NCBI RefSeq assembly: GCF_015222005.1
Contig: NZ_JADFFL010000007.1
Coordinates: forward strand, 186,001-250,000
Reading direction: 5' to 3'
DNA length: 64,000 bases
From: Mucilaginibacter myungsuensis
GTDB lineage: Bacteria; Bacteroidota; Bacteroidia; Sphingobacteriales; Sphingobacteriaceae
Position 1 is the first letter of the stretch. Each line of letters opens with the position of its first letter. Shown here one piece after another: positions 45,468 through 55,171 of this stretch. The notes below the pieces were generated by a model. The model did no database searches, was not told where the DNA came from, and saw only the letters and a list, made by a program, of their open reading frames with translations. Position numbers and translations under genes: made by a program.

Positions 45468-47918
45468 CTATTTGCTCAAAGTAATGATCCCTAATATAAC
45501 TGCGCCCAATGATGCGACGCTGGCTGCCAAGCCCACTGTTTCCTGCGTTGTCAATCCCTTTTTATCAGATTTTCTTGGCACGTATACTACACTACCTGGC
45601 CGTATGGATGGGTGGATGATGAAAAATAAAAATCTGCGGCTACCTTTCACCGTACCATTAGGGTATAGTACGTAAGCGCCCCGCTTTAACGCTTTCGTGG
45701 AATAGCCCCCGGCGTTGATAATATAATCTTTTAAAGTATTTCCGTTCGAATATACCACCGCGCTTGGATAAAGAACTTCGCCATCTACACGAACTATCTG
45801 CTGCTCTTTGGGTATACTGATCTCGTCGTCGTTCTCAACCAAAAGATCCAACTTACTTCCCGGTTTTTCCAGTATCTTTTTAAGATCTATACCTACAAAA
45901 TCATTTCTTGGAGCTATTGGGTTAGCGGTAGAATCCTGATAAGCACGCTTGACCCTGTTGATCCGGTCGGCCCTATCCTGTTCGATAGCGGTAGCATCCA
46001 CTTTGTCCCCATCCACACCTAAAATAGCAAGATTGGATCGTTTTAACGATGCGCCTTCTACATCTGCAGATGCTGTCAGCCCTCCCGCTCGTTTCACAAT
46101 ATCCGATATTTTCTCATTCTTTTTTTCAATGATATAAAAACCAGGATAAACCACCTCACCACCGATCTTTACGCTACGCTGCCTCTCGTATCCAGGCGAT
46201 GCATAGACCGAAACGATATCATAGGGCTGCAGTTTAAAGTTTGTTGAACCGGGTTTAAGCTGCTCATCAACATTTATAGTGAAAACTTCGGCTACAGGGC
46301 TCGTCAACGAAGCTGGATCGCTATTTGAAACGCGCCTGGCGACCTGCAGTCTTTTAGCATTCCCACCTTCCGTAAAACCACCTGCTTTCAATATTAGGTC
46401 CTCGACATTCATGTTTTCTGCAAAGGAGAACTCACCAGGGTGCCTGACCTCTCCCTTGACCATCACGGTATAATTATCATGGAGATCAAATATAGATGGG
46501 ATATTAACGATATCTTCCCGCTTTAACAAGATATCGGGGTCAGTTCCGTCAAGTATGTTCTTAGTGTTAAATGGTATCGATTCAATAGTATTATCCGGTT
46601 TCAAACGGGTGATAAAACCGCGGGACATGTAAGCGTCCTCTTTTACTCCAGAAGCTTTGGTGATCAATCCGGTCAGTGTCAAACCTTTACTTAACTCGAA
46701 ATATCCTGATCGAAAAACGGCACCGTCTATTTTAACACGATTCTCATATCTTTCTAAAATTGCGTCGACCTCATAACGGTCACCTCGCAAGGGTATATAA
46801 TTTGAATAATCATTTTCTGATATATCTGTGATCTTACGCTCTTGACCGCTTATTTGATAAACTTTGATCTTATCCGTATAAGCCAGGTCGCTAAAACCAC
46901 TGGCAAACCTAATAACGTCCTGCAAGTTCTCACCAGGCAAGACCTCGAATATCGCTGGGACTTTAACCTGACCACTCATTTCGACCCGGACCCTATAAGT
47001 GGGTACCCGTATAATATCCTGATCCTTTAATCCGATGTTACCTAATTGGCTGCCTTTTAAAAGAAAATCATAAATATCAAGACGCCCCACTATTTTATTA
47101 TTCCTAATTACCTCGATATTTCGAAAAGATCCAATATCGTTAGGGCCACCGGCTGCTACCAAGGCATTAAATACCGTGGCTAAAGACGGTACTGTAATGG
47201 TGCCGGGTTTAGCGACTTGTCCGTTAACTATAACTTTGATACTCCGAATGTTCCCGAGTGATATCTGTACGTTCGTACCTCTGCCAATGGCATAATTTCC
47301 AGCAGATAAACGCCGTTTGATTTCTATGGTCGCTTGCTCAATTGTTTTACCGCTGACGTTCAACAAGCCGATGCCAGGTATGTTGATGTTCCCTTCGGGA
47401 GAAATAACCAATTTCCAGTTCACTAACGAGTTGCCATAAATATTTATATTAAGTTCATCATCAGGTCCTAATATGTAGTTTATCGGTGTGGCAATACGCA
47501 AATTAGGCTCAAAACTTGTATTGCCATTCTTGAAAAGATCAGCACCGAATATTTTTGATGGCACTTGGATAGCAGGCCCATTAATTGGCTCAGTATCCTT
47601 TACAACCCGTCCCGATGATGGTTCGTCCGGGTTTGGCGAGTTGTTTACCTTTAGAGCAGAGATACGTTCCCGGAACCGGTCTATCTGTTCTTTAGAAAGG
47701 CCTTGGTCTTTCACACGTTGAAGAATTTGATCGTCGCTCATACCGGCAACTCGGGCTTGTTGCAACCATTTATTTAACTCAGCATCTGAATAGCTTTCGA
47801 TACCTGCTCCTGAAAATGTTTGAGCAAAGGCGGATGTGATTCTGATCACAGAGAAAGAAATAAAAAAAATCAGAAAGACATATTTCGCTACGACATTATT
47901 GGTATTCTTTTCTGCCAT
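45468..47918 (-). CDS. Polysaccharide export outer-membrane protein (Wza-like) with six SLBB repeats
   Basis: 816 residues. A signal peptide ends near AFAQ. The export domain contains YILGPDDELNINIYGNS and SPEGNINIPGIG (about 145-225). I count six SLBB-type repeats of the pattern (V/K)-x-G-x-V-x-x-P-(G/S) through residue ~760. One C-terminal hydrophobic segment (SVASLGAVILGIITLS) follows. The protein forms the outer-membrane pore for polysaccharide export; it is much longer than E. coli Wza (379 residues), as is usual in Bacteroidota. First gene of the minus-strand operon. Confidence 0.93.
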   Translation of the reverse strand: MAEKNTNNVVAKYVFLIFFISFSVIRITSAFAQTFSGAGIESYSDAELNKWLQQARVAGMSDDQILQRVKDQGLSKEQIDRFRERISALKVNNSPNPDEPSSGRVVKDTEPINGPAIQVPSKIFGADLFKNGNTSFEPNLRIATPINYILGPDDELNINIYGNSLVNWKLVISPEGNINIPGIGLLNVSGKTIEQATIEIKRRLSAGNYAIGRGTNVQISLGNIRSIKVIVNGQVAKPGTITVPSLATVFNALVAAGGPNDIGSFRNIEVIRNNKIVGRLDIYDFLLKGSQLGNIGLKDQDIIRVPTYRVRVEMSGQVKVPAIFEVLPGENLQDVIRFASGFSDLAYTDKIKVYQISGQERKITDISENDYSNYIPLRGDRYEVDAILERYENRVKIDGAVFRSGYFELSKGLTLTGLITKASGVKEDAYMSRGFITRLKPDNTIESIPFNTKNILDGTDPDILLKREDIVNIPSIFDLHDNYTVMVKGEVRHPGEFSFAENMNVEDLILKAGGFTEGGNAKRLQVARRVSNSDPASLTSPVAEVFTINVDEQLKPGSTNFKLQPYDIVSVYASPGYERQRSVKIGGEVVYPGFYIIEKKNEKISDIVKRAGGLTASADVEGASLKRSNLAILGVDGDKVDATAIEQDRADRINRVKRAYQDSTANPIAPRNDFVGIDLKKILEKPGSKLDLLVENDDEISIPKEQQIVRVDGEVLYPSAVVYSNGNTLKDYIINAGGYSTKALKRGAYVLYPNGTVKGSRRFLFFIIHPSIRPGSVVYVPRKSDKKGLTTQETVGLAASVASLGAVILGIITLSK

Positions 47919-48725
47919 GAAAGCCTTGAAATTACTTTTATATACTTTGTTAACCTGTTAATTAATGCACCATGAATTTCTTAGATTATTGATCGTTAAA
48001 ATGATCGTATAAAGCCTAAGATAGTTCGAACTGTTCAAAAAAAGCTATGTTTCGCCCTTTGATTCGCCGTTCCGATCCGATATCCGGATCAAGCATAATT
48101 CTAATACTAAATTTCATCAGTCTAAATCTTTTCAATCGTTTAAGATGCCAGGGCAAATCCAGTTTTTTTTGAATGACAAATATACACCTTTTTTTATTGT
48201 GAGACTTCATCCGCCCACCCCAAATTACAAAGTAGTACAACTGTTGGGATGATCTTTATAAACAGCACCAATATGATAAAGCCATTTAAATAACAATATA
48301 TCAAAGCTATAATTAACTAAATGGTCTAAAGATTTCGCTAAGTATATTTAGAAAAAAGATTTCGTTCTAAATTAAATATCGGCGCGGTGTCGCATTTATT
48401 AAAAGTAAAAAACAATTAATAATCAACGTTGTTGCGTTAAATATCATGAGAACTTTAGCCATTTTGAAAGGAAAATTATGTTAGACAAACATTTTAAGCC
48501 ATTGATCAAAACATCGAAAATCTTACAACATAACACACTAAACCATTAATTATTAGCACATTGAAAAGATTTTGAGGTTATTAATAAAATTATCGTAAAT
48601 TTGAAACTGAAATTAACTTGTTATATAAATCTAACTTCTACATTGTCCGAAGTCTTCAATACTTCAGTTTAGGATAAATGGCGTTTTAATTCATAAGAAA
48701 TTTTATTACAAAATCTACCCGAACA
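47919..48725. other. 807-bp divergent regulatory region between wza-like and sugar transferase genes
   Basis: Very A+T-rich. It carries the promoter of the plus-strand sugar transferase at 48571-48603. A 74-codon minus-strand ORF (48016-48240) shows no family features and is not called. No recognisable ops/JUMPstart element. Confidence 0.5.
48571..48603 (+). promoter_or_regulatory. Bacteroidota-type promoter of the initiating sugar transferase gene
   Basis: TTTG (48571-48574), 21-nt spacer, TAAATTTG (48596-48603). This fits the consensus TTTG / TAnnTTTG of the primary sigma factor in this phylum. The 5' leader would be about 115 nt. Confidence 0.55.
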
Positions 48726-49493
48726 TTGAATACATCACTATCTACCCACTCGTTAATAGCATTACCAAATAGTGCCGGTACTTTCGACGGTCAAAATGCG
48801 TGCGAGATGAATCGTCATCTCGTGAAACTTGAAGCCCCCCCTGCAGGTTGTAATGAAGAGGTTCCGTTAGCAAAAATCGCTCACTTAACTCCTCAATTTA
48901 TTTATAAAAAAAAAATCCAAAGAAAAAAAAGGGCATTTGATATATGTTTTTCGCTCATTATCATGACTTTGGGCTCACCATTTTTTTTTCTGATATTTAT
49001 CATAACGAAATTGTCATCACCCGGTCCCATTTTTTTCAAGCAAGTCAGGCTAGGCGAAAATTGCCGTACATTCCATATTTATAAATTTAGAAGTATGTAT
49101 TGTGATGCCGAGGTTGCTGGCCCGCAACTATCTCGAGCAGGCGACCCAAGAATAACGAAGTGGGGTAGGATCATCCGTAAAACACGCTTGGACGAATTAC
49201 CGCAATTTTGGAATGTGCTTAAAGGAGAAATGTCAATTGTCGGCCCCCGACCGGAGCGCGAGCATTTCGCCCGACAAATATTAGAACTAAGACCAGATTA
49301 CATCACGGTCCAAAAATTAAGGCCGGGCATTACCTCATTAGGTCAGGTAAATTTTGGCTACGCCGAAAATGTGGGCCAAATGTGTGAGCGGTTGGATCAT
49401 GACCTTTTGTATGTAAAAAAACTAAGTTTAAGGACAGATCTTATCGTGATCGCAAAAACTGTCGGTGTTATGATAAAAGGCAGAGGGAAGTAA
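48726..49493 (+). CDS. Initiating sugar transferase (polyprenyl-phosphate glycosyl-1-phosphate transferase)
   Basis: 255 residues from a TTG start, or 228 from the ATG at 48807, which is more likely if an ATG is required; the catalytic part begins after residue 60. Motifs: membrane helix FDICFSLIIMTLGSPFFFLI, SSPGPIFFKQVRLG, YKFRSM, TRLDELPQFWNVLKGEMS and VGPRPERE. It moves a sugar-1-phosphate from a UDP-sugar to undecaprenyl phosphate, starting each repeat unit. It is the only cluster gene on the plus strand. Confidence 0.92.
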   Translation: MNTSLSTHSLIALPNSAGTFDGQNACEMNRHLVKLEAPPAGCNEEVPLAKIAHLTPQFIYKKKIQRKKRAFDICFSLIIMTLGSPFFFLIFIITKLSSPGPIFFKQVRLGENCRTFHIYKFRSMYCDAEVAGPQLSRAGDPRITKWGRIIRKTRLDELPQFWNVLKGEMSIVGPRPEREHFARQILELRPDYITVQKLRPGITSLGQVNFGYAENVGQMCERLDHDLLYVKKLSLRTDLIVIAKTVGVMIKGRGK

Positions 49494-50694
49494 TTATAAT
49501 ATGATTGATAGACCATGTTAGTAATTTTGTTTTTGCGCTTATCAATAATAGGACATTTGTCAAGGAGCGATATTGCCTAAGAACTAATTTATTAAATTTT
49601 GGATCGATCATATCGACTGCAAAGCAGATTGACAGTGCAGACAATATCCTACTTTGTGGCCTGATCATTTAAATAAAAACAACAATCCTATTATGCCATT
49701 TTAAATGGCTTATGATTCTCTTGAAAAGCGTTATAAGTTTGATTGATGGAAAAGTTTCTAACCAAAAAGTGGCCGATGGATGGTCACAAGATATAGATTA
49801 TTGTTCCTGCGGTGCCAGAACCGAAGATAGAAGCGTATCCGTCGTAATTTTTTTCAACGGACATTTTTGTTTTTCCTTCCTCTGAAACGTTATAAATGTT
49901 TACGTTGCTTCCGCAAGAAATGGGTTATAGGTAGCTAATATTTTGTATTTGTTAAAGTCATGAGTTATCTTTAAACAGATATTTTTACGTTAATGAAACC
50001 CATCTTATAACAGATATTAGGTGTTGAAGTATCTCTATGTATCAGCAATAAATTTTCCTTTTCCGTTATCAACTCATAAGATTCGAACAGTAACAATCTT
50101 CTTTGATATTTTTAATCAGGATGTTTTAATATACTCCACTTTAGCATTTAAGTTGTTGCAGTGATTCGTCATGGCCAAGAGATCAGCTGTAATTCGGGAA
50201 ATCGCTATATCATGGTTAATCAGCAATCAATCTTATTAGGAATAAAGATAATTTTAGCTTAATTCGACTGTGTAAAGTACAGATGCTTCTAAATTATGCA
50301 AATATTTGGTGGTTTTAGGCGCTATTCGGGCTTTATACGAAAAAGTCCCATTGTTTTTTATCCACTCTCGTTTCAGCTTCCAAATGATTATTAGCCTGGC
50401 CTCAGCGCCATCTGGCTACGATTCAGGTCGTCAAAATTGATCAGGCAGAATTTCGGCGACACCGTATAGCTCCATCTATACTGTTATAATTTATTATAGG
50501 TGATTTTATTTAAATCATCGAATTTGGGATCTTAAAGATCGCAAGAATGATAGCTCAGAAAACCTATGGGTGTTCGACAATACCGGTCAATTTGAACTAT
50601 TTTATTTTTTTTCAAATGAACCTTGATCGCGAAAGCAACGCCCGTCTGTTGCGCAGAAACAGCGGGCGAACCGGGGTATAGATGCTAATCCTCG
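49494..50694. other. 1.2-kb A+T-rich region without supported genes
   Basis: No family recognised on either strand, and stop codons are dense. A short hairpin at 50640-50667 (GCCCG..CTGTT / AACAG..CGGGC) lies next to the left end of the IS. The stretch may be gene remnant, as it separates the polysaccharide cluster from mobile DNA. Confidence 0.5.
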
Positions 50695-50719
50695 TGTAAC
50701 CCTCCCTAAGTTCGGACTG
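50695..50719 (+). repeat. IS left inverted repeat
   Basis: About 25 bp starting TGTAACCCTCCCTAA; pairs with 51792-51817, with a few mismatches. Confidence 0.65.
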
Positions 50720-50753
50720 GTGTTTTATAGACTTATTTAATTCAAAAATATAA

Positions 50754-51480
50754 TTATTGTTGTTGGAACTGTGGGGATGTTGGAAACTCGCCAGAGTTTT
50801 CAATATCTCCACAGCTTAGCCGCTTGTACAGGTCTGGCGTTATACCTCCCAGTGCTTCATGCGGCCTGCTGTAATTGTGATCTTCCATCCATTCATCGGC
50901 TAATACCTGTACCTGGTTAATGTCCTCAAATAGATAAGCATCCAAGAGGTTTTCCCTGAAAGTTCTGTTGAAGCGTTCGATGTAGCCGTTTTGCATTGGC
51001 TTTCCCGGCTGCGTAAATTGCACAGTTATACCCTGCTTTCACACCAATCCTTAAATTCTTTGCTGTTAAACTCCGGCCCGTTATCCACTCTGATACAGTT
51101 TGGTTTACCCTGCTCATGAATAGTTCGCTCCAAGATCTGAGTTACCCGCACGGCTGGTATAGTATAGGCAGCTTCCACGGCAATAGCTTCCATGTTATAG
51201 TCATCGATAATATTCAGCGTTCGGAACCTTCTCTTGTTCATCAGCACATCGCACATAAAATCCATAGACCAGGTATCTCCAGCCTGCTCAGGCACGACCA
51301 ATGGCACTTTAACACGTGCAGGCACGCGTCTGCGCACCTTTCGGCGGCGGTTCGTGCCCAGCAGCAGCTAAATCCGCCTGACACGTTTATAATTCCACTG
51401 CAGACCTTGCTGGCGGATGCGGCTGTAATACAAATCCTGACCCTCGGTCGGATGCCGTTCAGATAGCTCAAGCAGCTTAT
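50754..51480 (-). pseudogene. IS3-family transposase OrfB (DDE), broken
   Basis: The catalytic triad is recognisable in pieces: SMDFMCD, RVDNGPEFN and NGYIERFNR, plus NYSRPHEALGG and a C-terminal tail. A TAG interrupts after YKRVRRI (probably a Tyr codon originally). One base is missing where WCESRG..VQFTQPGK should join (near 51025-51035). The N-terminal ~40 residues expected between OrfA and DKLLELSERHP are absent. No functional transposase can be made. Confidence 0.8.
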
Positions 51481-51753
51481 CTATGGTCTCTGAATCATCG
51501 CGAACGTTCTTGTAATTAAACATGGCTCTACGGCCAATTCCGCATACATATGCTTCAGTTTGCGGTTCTCTTCCTCCAACTCTTTCAGCCGATTCAGTTC
51601 CTGGCTATCCATGCCGGCATACTTCTTTCGCCAGTTGTAAAATGTGGATTTGTGAATGCCCAGTTCGCGGCATACATCATTGAGCTCACGGCCACCTTCA
51701 TATTCCTTGATGGCCTTTACGATCTGTGCTTCGGTAATAATAGAGTTCTTCAT
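51481..51753 (-). pseudogene. IS3-family OrfA (HTH, coiled coil), 3' end altered
   Basis: 90 codons: a helix-turn-helix of the transposase-8 type (VCRELGIHKSTFYNWRKKYA) followed by a leucine-zipper-like stretch (RLKELEEENRKLKHMYAELA). The usual continuation into OrfB is lost, replaced by an unrelated tail. Confidence 0.78.
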
Positions 51754-51791
51754 CGTTTGACTGTTTAAAGTTAAGACTTTTCGTCCTTTAA

Positions 51792-51817
51792 GCAGTCCGA
51801 TTTTTAGGAGGGGTTAC
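51792..51817 (-). repeat. IS right inverted repeat
   Basis: Reads TGTAACCCCTCCTAA inward on the minus strand; partner of 50695-50719. Confidence 0.65.
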
Positions 51818-51931
51818 AGCTGAATGTAGAACGTTTGCGCATGATGACAAAAGGCAATCGAAACGTTTTGAAAAAATCAGCTCTACAGGTAGGAAGAATC
51901 TGAGAAAGCGTCGACACAATAACAAGTAAGG

Positions 51932-51953
51932 AAAGTCCCAAAGGGACTTTTTT
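51932..51953 (+). terminator. Intrinsic terminator
   Basis: AAAGTCCC / GGGACTTT 8-bp stem with 3-nt loop followed by T run. It probably ended the gene whose remnant lies just upstream. Confidence 0.7.
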
Positions 51954-52117
51954 AAATTTAAAAGTGCGCCATTAAATGCGCCAAGAGTGCGCCATATTTC
52001 GACCACTGATTTAAGCAATAACCTCTTGAAAATCTCGCAAAAAATGCTTACATTTATTTAAGAATTTTTCACACGACATGAGAAACGCCCTTTTTAAGCT
52101 CATATAGACACAAAAAA

Positions 52118-52143
52118 GCCCTTAGCATAAAAATACTAAAGGC
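52118..52143 (-). terminator. Terminator of tRNA-Lys
   Basis: On the minus strand GCCTTTAG...CTAAGGGC (one G-U pair) is followed by six T, 10-36 bp after the tRNA 3' end. Confidence 0.75.
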
Positions 52144-52153
52144 GTTTTTTAAG

Positions 52154-52226
52154 TGACCCGGGAGGGGTTCGAACCCTCGACCCAATGATTAAGAGTCATT
52201 TGCTCTACCGGCTGAGCTACCAAGTC
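52154..52226 (-). tRNA. tRNA-Lys (CUU)
   Basis: 73 nt cloverleaf on the minus strand: acceptor GACTTGG/CCGGGTC (two G-U pairs), D-stem GCTC/GAGC, anticodon stem AATGA/TCATT with loop CTCTTAA (anticodon CTT) and T-arm GAGGG TTCGAAC CCCTC. CCA is not encoded. Discriminator A. Confidence 0.95.
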
Positions 52227-52448
52227 ATTTTGATTTTTGGTGGGTTGCAAATATAGTTCAAAGTTTGCGAAAGTGCATAGTTTTTTTCAGATGTTGGTCA
52301 TATCTTGCCTTTCCAAAATATTTCTTCTACTTTACGGCGTCAAATAAACTTAACATTAAATATACACCTAAACCTGTAACATTGTTAACCGTCCGCAATC
52401 TCAATATAAAATTGCCGCGCCGGTATAACATCTACCCAAGCAAACAAC

Positions 52449-53165
52449 ATGGCCATTTATAAACACTATTCGTTCGACCTGTGGCTGACCTTGATTAAGT
52501 CGAACCCGCTTTTTAAGCAGGAACGAGCGAGGATATTTCACGAAGGGTTCAATACTCAGGGAAAATCGCTGGAGGAAGTTCAGTATACATTCCGTCAGGT
52601 TGACCTTATGGTGAACAGTATTAATGAGACCACAGGAAAAAATATCGACGCTGACGAAATGTACCTGATGGTGATCAGTCAGATCAACGATGGTAAGATC
52701 AACCTGCACGACATTGATGTTGATGCCTTATACAGCAATATGGAAGATCTGATCTTTCAGCACATGCCGGTGATCTATTGCGATCAAACTGCCGATACCT
52801 TGGCTTATTTAAAAGACGCCGATCGCACGGTAAATCTTTTAAGCAATACCGGCTTCATCAAAGGCTCTACGCTACGTAAGGTGTTGAATCATTTGAATAT
52901 CGACCGACATTTTGATTTCCTGTTATTTTCAGACGAGGCAGGTCTATCCAAACCTAACCCGGCATTCTTTCAGTTGATGCTGGATGAGGTGGCCAAATTA
53001 CGTGCTATCGATCCGCAACACATTATCCACGTTGGCGATAACCCACGGGCCGACGTTTGGGGTGCCGACATGGTTGGCATCAAAAGTTTGCTGGTCAACT
53101 CAAACAATACATCAATTACTACCTTAAAACAAACACATGCTGCACAAAACCTATTCACTGCATAA
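52449..53165 (+). CDS. HAD-superfamily hydrolase of the Ter operon, altered motif I
   Basis: 238 residues. HAD motifs: I FDLWLTLIKS (the usual second Asp of DxD is Trp), II LLSNTGF, III SKPNPAFF and IV HVGDNPRADVWGADMVG. Loss of the second Asp suggests it is not an ordinary phosphatase. Ter-associated HAD proteins have been proposed to act with phosphoribosyltransferases on nucleotide-like metabolites. The 3' end overlaps the next gene by 29 nt, showing tight coupling. First gene of the operon. Confidence 0.9.
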   Translation: MAIYKHYSFDLWLTLIKSNPLFKQERARIFHEGFNTQGKSLEEVQYTFRQVDLMVNSINETTGKNIDADEMYLMVISQINDGKINLHDIDVDALYSNMEDLIFQHMPVIYCDQTADTLAYLKDADRTVNLLSNTGFIKGSTLRKVLNHLNIDRHFDFLLFSDEAGLSKPNPAFFQLMLDEVAKLRAIDPQHIIHVGDNPRADVWGADMVGIKSLLVNSNNTSITTLKQTHAAQNLFTA

Positions 53166-53982
53166 GATACACACGGCTTTCGATTTTGCGTTTGATGCCG
53201 GCGAGTATAGTCGTTTCAAATTCGGCGATGGTAATATCGCGGCGGATTTCGGTACGTCACTGGCCGAGGGATTTATCAGCGATGTGCTGACCAAAACGGC
53301 TGTTGATCAACAGATAGTGGTGATATCCAGCCCCTACTCGTTTATCCCGACGGCTACTTATGCCATGAAAGACCATTTTGTGTTCAGGCTTAACCGCTGG
53401 CTGGCCGAGCATCATCTGCCGGTGGTGCAAGAGACCAAGGTACACCGCACCATCACTTATAAAGAAGATTACGGCGCATTATCTGCCGAGCAGCGTATGC
53501 AGTTGATCGGTAACGACTCATTCCATATCGATGCCGCTTTTCTGAAAGATAAGGTCCTGATCTTTTTGGATGACATCAAGATCACAGGAAGTCATGAGCG
53601 GATGATATCAAAAATGATCGGTCAGTATGGTTTGGATAATGATATCTACATGCTGTATTTTGCCGAGCTGGCTAACACCGACATCCATCCAAATATTGAA
53701 AATTATCTGAATTATCATGATGTTAATTCTATATTTGACTTGGACGATATCATCAATGGCGGCGATTTCCGCGTGAATACCCGTCTGGTAAAATACATTT
53801 TAAACTATGATCACGAACCGTTCTGCCTGTTCATTCAAAGCAAGCAGCGCTGGTTCATCAACCAATTATACAATATGGCTTTGGGCAACAGCTACCACAC
53901 GATGGAAGCTTACGCGCCGAACCTGAATTACATTAAGAACCACTTATTTAATAACAACCAAGTACTACAATATGGCAATTAA
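53137..53982 (+). CDS. Ter-linked phosphoribosyltransferase
   Basis: 281 residues. The PRPP-binding loop LIFLDDIKITGSHERMISKM has the two acidic residues and TGS of PRTases. The N-terminus is unusual and likely adds a hood. Such PRTases accompany TerD/HAD genes in many bacteria and are thought to make a nucleoside-like molecule. It overlaps its neighbours on both sides (29 and 11 nt). Confidence 0.8.
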   Translation: MLHKTYSLHKIHTAFDFAFDAGEYSRFKFGDGNIAADFGTSLAEGFISDVLTKTAVDQQIVVISSPYSFIPTATYAMKDHFVFRLNRWLAEHHLPVVQETKVHRTITYKEDYGALSAEQRMQLIGNDSFHIDAAFLKDKVLIFLDDIKITGSHERMISKMIGQYGLDNDIYMLYFAELANTDIHPNIENYLNYHDVNSIFDLDDIINGGDFRVNTRLVKYILNYDHEPFCLFIQSKQRWFINQLYNMALGNSYHTMEAYAPNLNYIKNHLFNNNQVLQYGN

Positions 53983-54526
53983 CCTTCAAAAAGGCCAGCG
54001 CGAAGCTATCTCCGCACCAAAATTCGTTATCGGTTTGGGTTGGGATACCAACGCATCGTCTACCGGTTCGGCATTCGATCTGGACGCTTCTGTTTTTGTA
54101 ATGGGCGACAACAAAAAACTGGTAACCGACGAATTCTTTGTTTTTTATAACAACTTAAAAACTCCGGATGGCAGCGTAGAACATACCGGCGATAACCTTA
54201 CCGGCGCCGGCGATGGGGACGACGAGCAGATCAAAATAGACCTGACCACAGCTGATCCGCGTGTTACCGAGATCTGCGTAGTGGTGACCATCCACGAGGC
54301 CGAACAACGCCGACAGAACTTTGGCCAGGTACGTAACTCTTTCATTCGCATATTTGACGCGGCAACTAACGAGACCTTGCTGAAATACGAACTGGAAGAG
54401 GATTTCTCTATCGAGACCGCCGTTGAATTTGGCCGTATCTACAAACGCAATAACGAATGGAAATTTGAGGCGATCGGCTCGGGTATGAAGGGTGGATTGG
54501 CTGATTATCTAAATAAATATAACTAA
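53972..54526 (+). CDS. terD: TerD-family protein
   Basis: 184 residues. The Ca-binding TerD domain signature is clear: GWDTNASSTGSAFDLDASVF, FVFYNNLKTPDGSVEHTGDNLTG (in part) and GDGDDEQIKIDL. It is cytoplasmic. TerD proteins bind Ca2+ and form a membrane-associated complex with TerC in tellurite and phage-stress systems. It is 8 nt before the second TerD gene. Confidence 0.95.
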   Translation: MAINLQKGQREAISAPKFVIGLGWDTNASSTGSAFDLDASVFVMGDNKKLVTDEFFVFYNNLKTPDGSVEHTGDNLTGAGDGDDEQIKIDLTTADPRVTEICVVVTIHEAEQRRQNFGQVRNSFIRIFDAATNETLLKYELEEDFSIETAVEFGRIYKRNNEWKFEAIGSGMKGGLADYLNKYN

Positions 54527-54534
54527 GAAGCATT

Positions 54535-55149
54535 ATGGCAATTAACTTAGAAAAAGGACAGCGCATTAATCTTGCGAAAAGCGACGGCGCTAAGCTGCAA
54601 AATATATGTGTAGGCATCAATTGGGGTGCTATCCAAAAGAAAGGCATGTTCGGTTTTGGCAGCACTACCGAGGCGGTGGACCTTGACGGTAGCTGCGCTT
54701 TATTTAGCGAAGATAAACGATTGGAAGAAGTTGTTTACTTCGGTAACCTAAAGAGTAAAAACAATTCCGTTCGCCACAGCGGAGACGACCTTACCGGCGA
54801 TATCGGCGGCGACGATGGTCTGGATAACGAAGTGATCACAGTAGAACTTTCAAACCTGCCTGCTACCACTACGTATGTGGCTTTTGTACTGAACAGCTTC
54901 CGCGGTCAGGATTTCGCGTCCATCCCATTCGCGTCTATCCGTATTTACGAGGGTACGCCTAAACGGGTGAACGAGGTTTTTGCCAAGTACGATATCGCTA
55001 ACAGCGCAAATTTTGCCGGCCACGTATCCATGGTATTGGGCGTGTTCTACAAAAAGAATGGCGAGTGGAAATTTAACGCGCTTGGCGAGCCTACCCGCGA
55101 CCGCAAACTTGAAGAGACAGTGCGCACCGTAGCAGCTAATTTTTTATAG
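54535..55149 (+). CDS. TerD-family protein (second copy, TerE/TerZ-like)
   Basis: 204 residues. Domain signatures: CVGINWGAIQKKGM, AVDLDGSCALFSED, VYFGNLKSKNNSVRHSGDD, and GGDDGLDNEVITVEL with the acidic Ca site. It differs from the first copy outside the motifs, so the pair is old. It probably forms mixed complexes with the first. Confidence 0.94.
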   Translation: MAINLEKGQRINLAKSDGAKLQNICVGINWGAIQKKGMFGFGSTTEAVDLDGSCALFSEDKRLEEVVYFGNLKSKNNSVRHSGDDLTGDIGGDDGLDNEVITVELSNLPATTTYVAFVLNSFRGQDFASIPFASIRIYEGTPKRVNEVFAKYDIANSANFAGHVSMVLGVFYKKNGEWKFNALGEPTRDRKLEETVRTVAANFL

Positions 55150-55171
55150 CATTACCTAAAACCCTAACAAC

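Larger units (their letters stand above)
50695..51817 (-). mobile_element. Degenerate IS3-family insertion sequence
   Basis: 1123 bp, bounded by imperfect inverted repeats (TGTAACCCTCCCTAA.. and TGTAACCCCTCCTAA.. read inward), with TG..CA ends usual for IS3. OrfA is intact at its start; OrfB carries several mutations and lacks part of its N-terminus, so the length is below the usual 1.2-1.4 kb. No flanking target duplication is visible. Confidence 0.75.
51818..52153. other. 336-bp region between the IS and tRNA-Lys
   Basis: Directly after the IS the plus strand reads LNVERLRMMTKGNRNVLKKS before a stop, which may be the end of a gene cut by the IS; family unknown. Then a terminator (51932-51953) and three short GCGCC direct repeats (51963-51993). 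Confidence 0.45.

Noticed and set aside
48016..48240. 74-codon minus-strand gene before the wza-like gene
   Set aside because: Composition follows A+T-rich non-coding DNA, with no family motif and no conserved context.
50754..51753. Programmed frameshift between OrfA and OrfB as in active IS3 elements
   Set aside because: OrfB also carries a TAG, a further 1-bp deletion and a missing N-terminal stretch, so the element is dead.
51963..51993. Short GCGCC direct repeats as a CRISPR or iteron array
   Set aside because: Only three imperfect 7-mers in 31 bp, with no regular spacer.
52154..52226. tRNA-Lys as attachment site of an integrated element
   Set aside because: No integrase gene and no direct repeat of the tRNA 3' end were found in the window.
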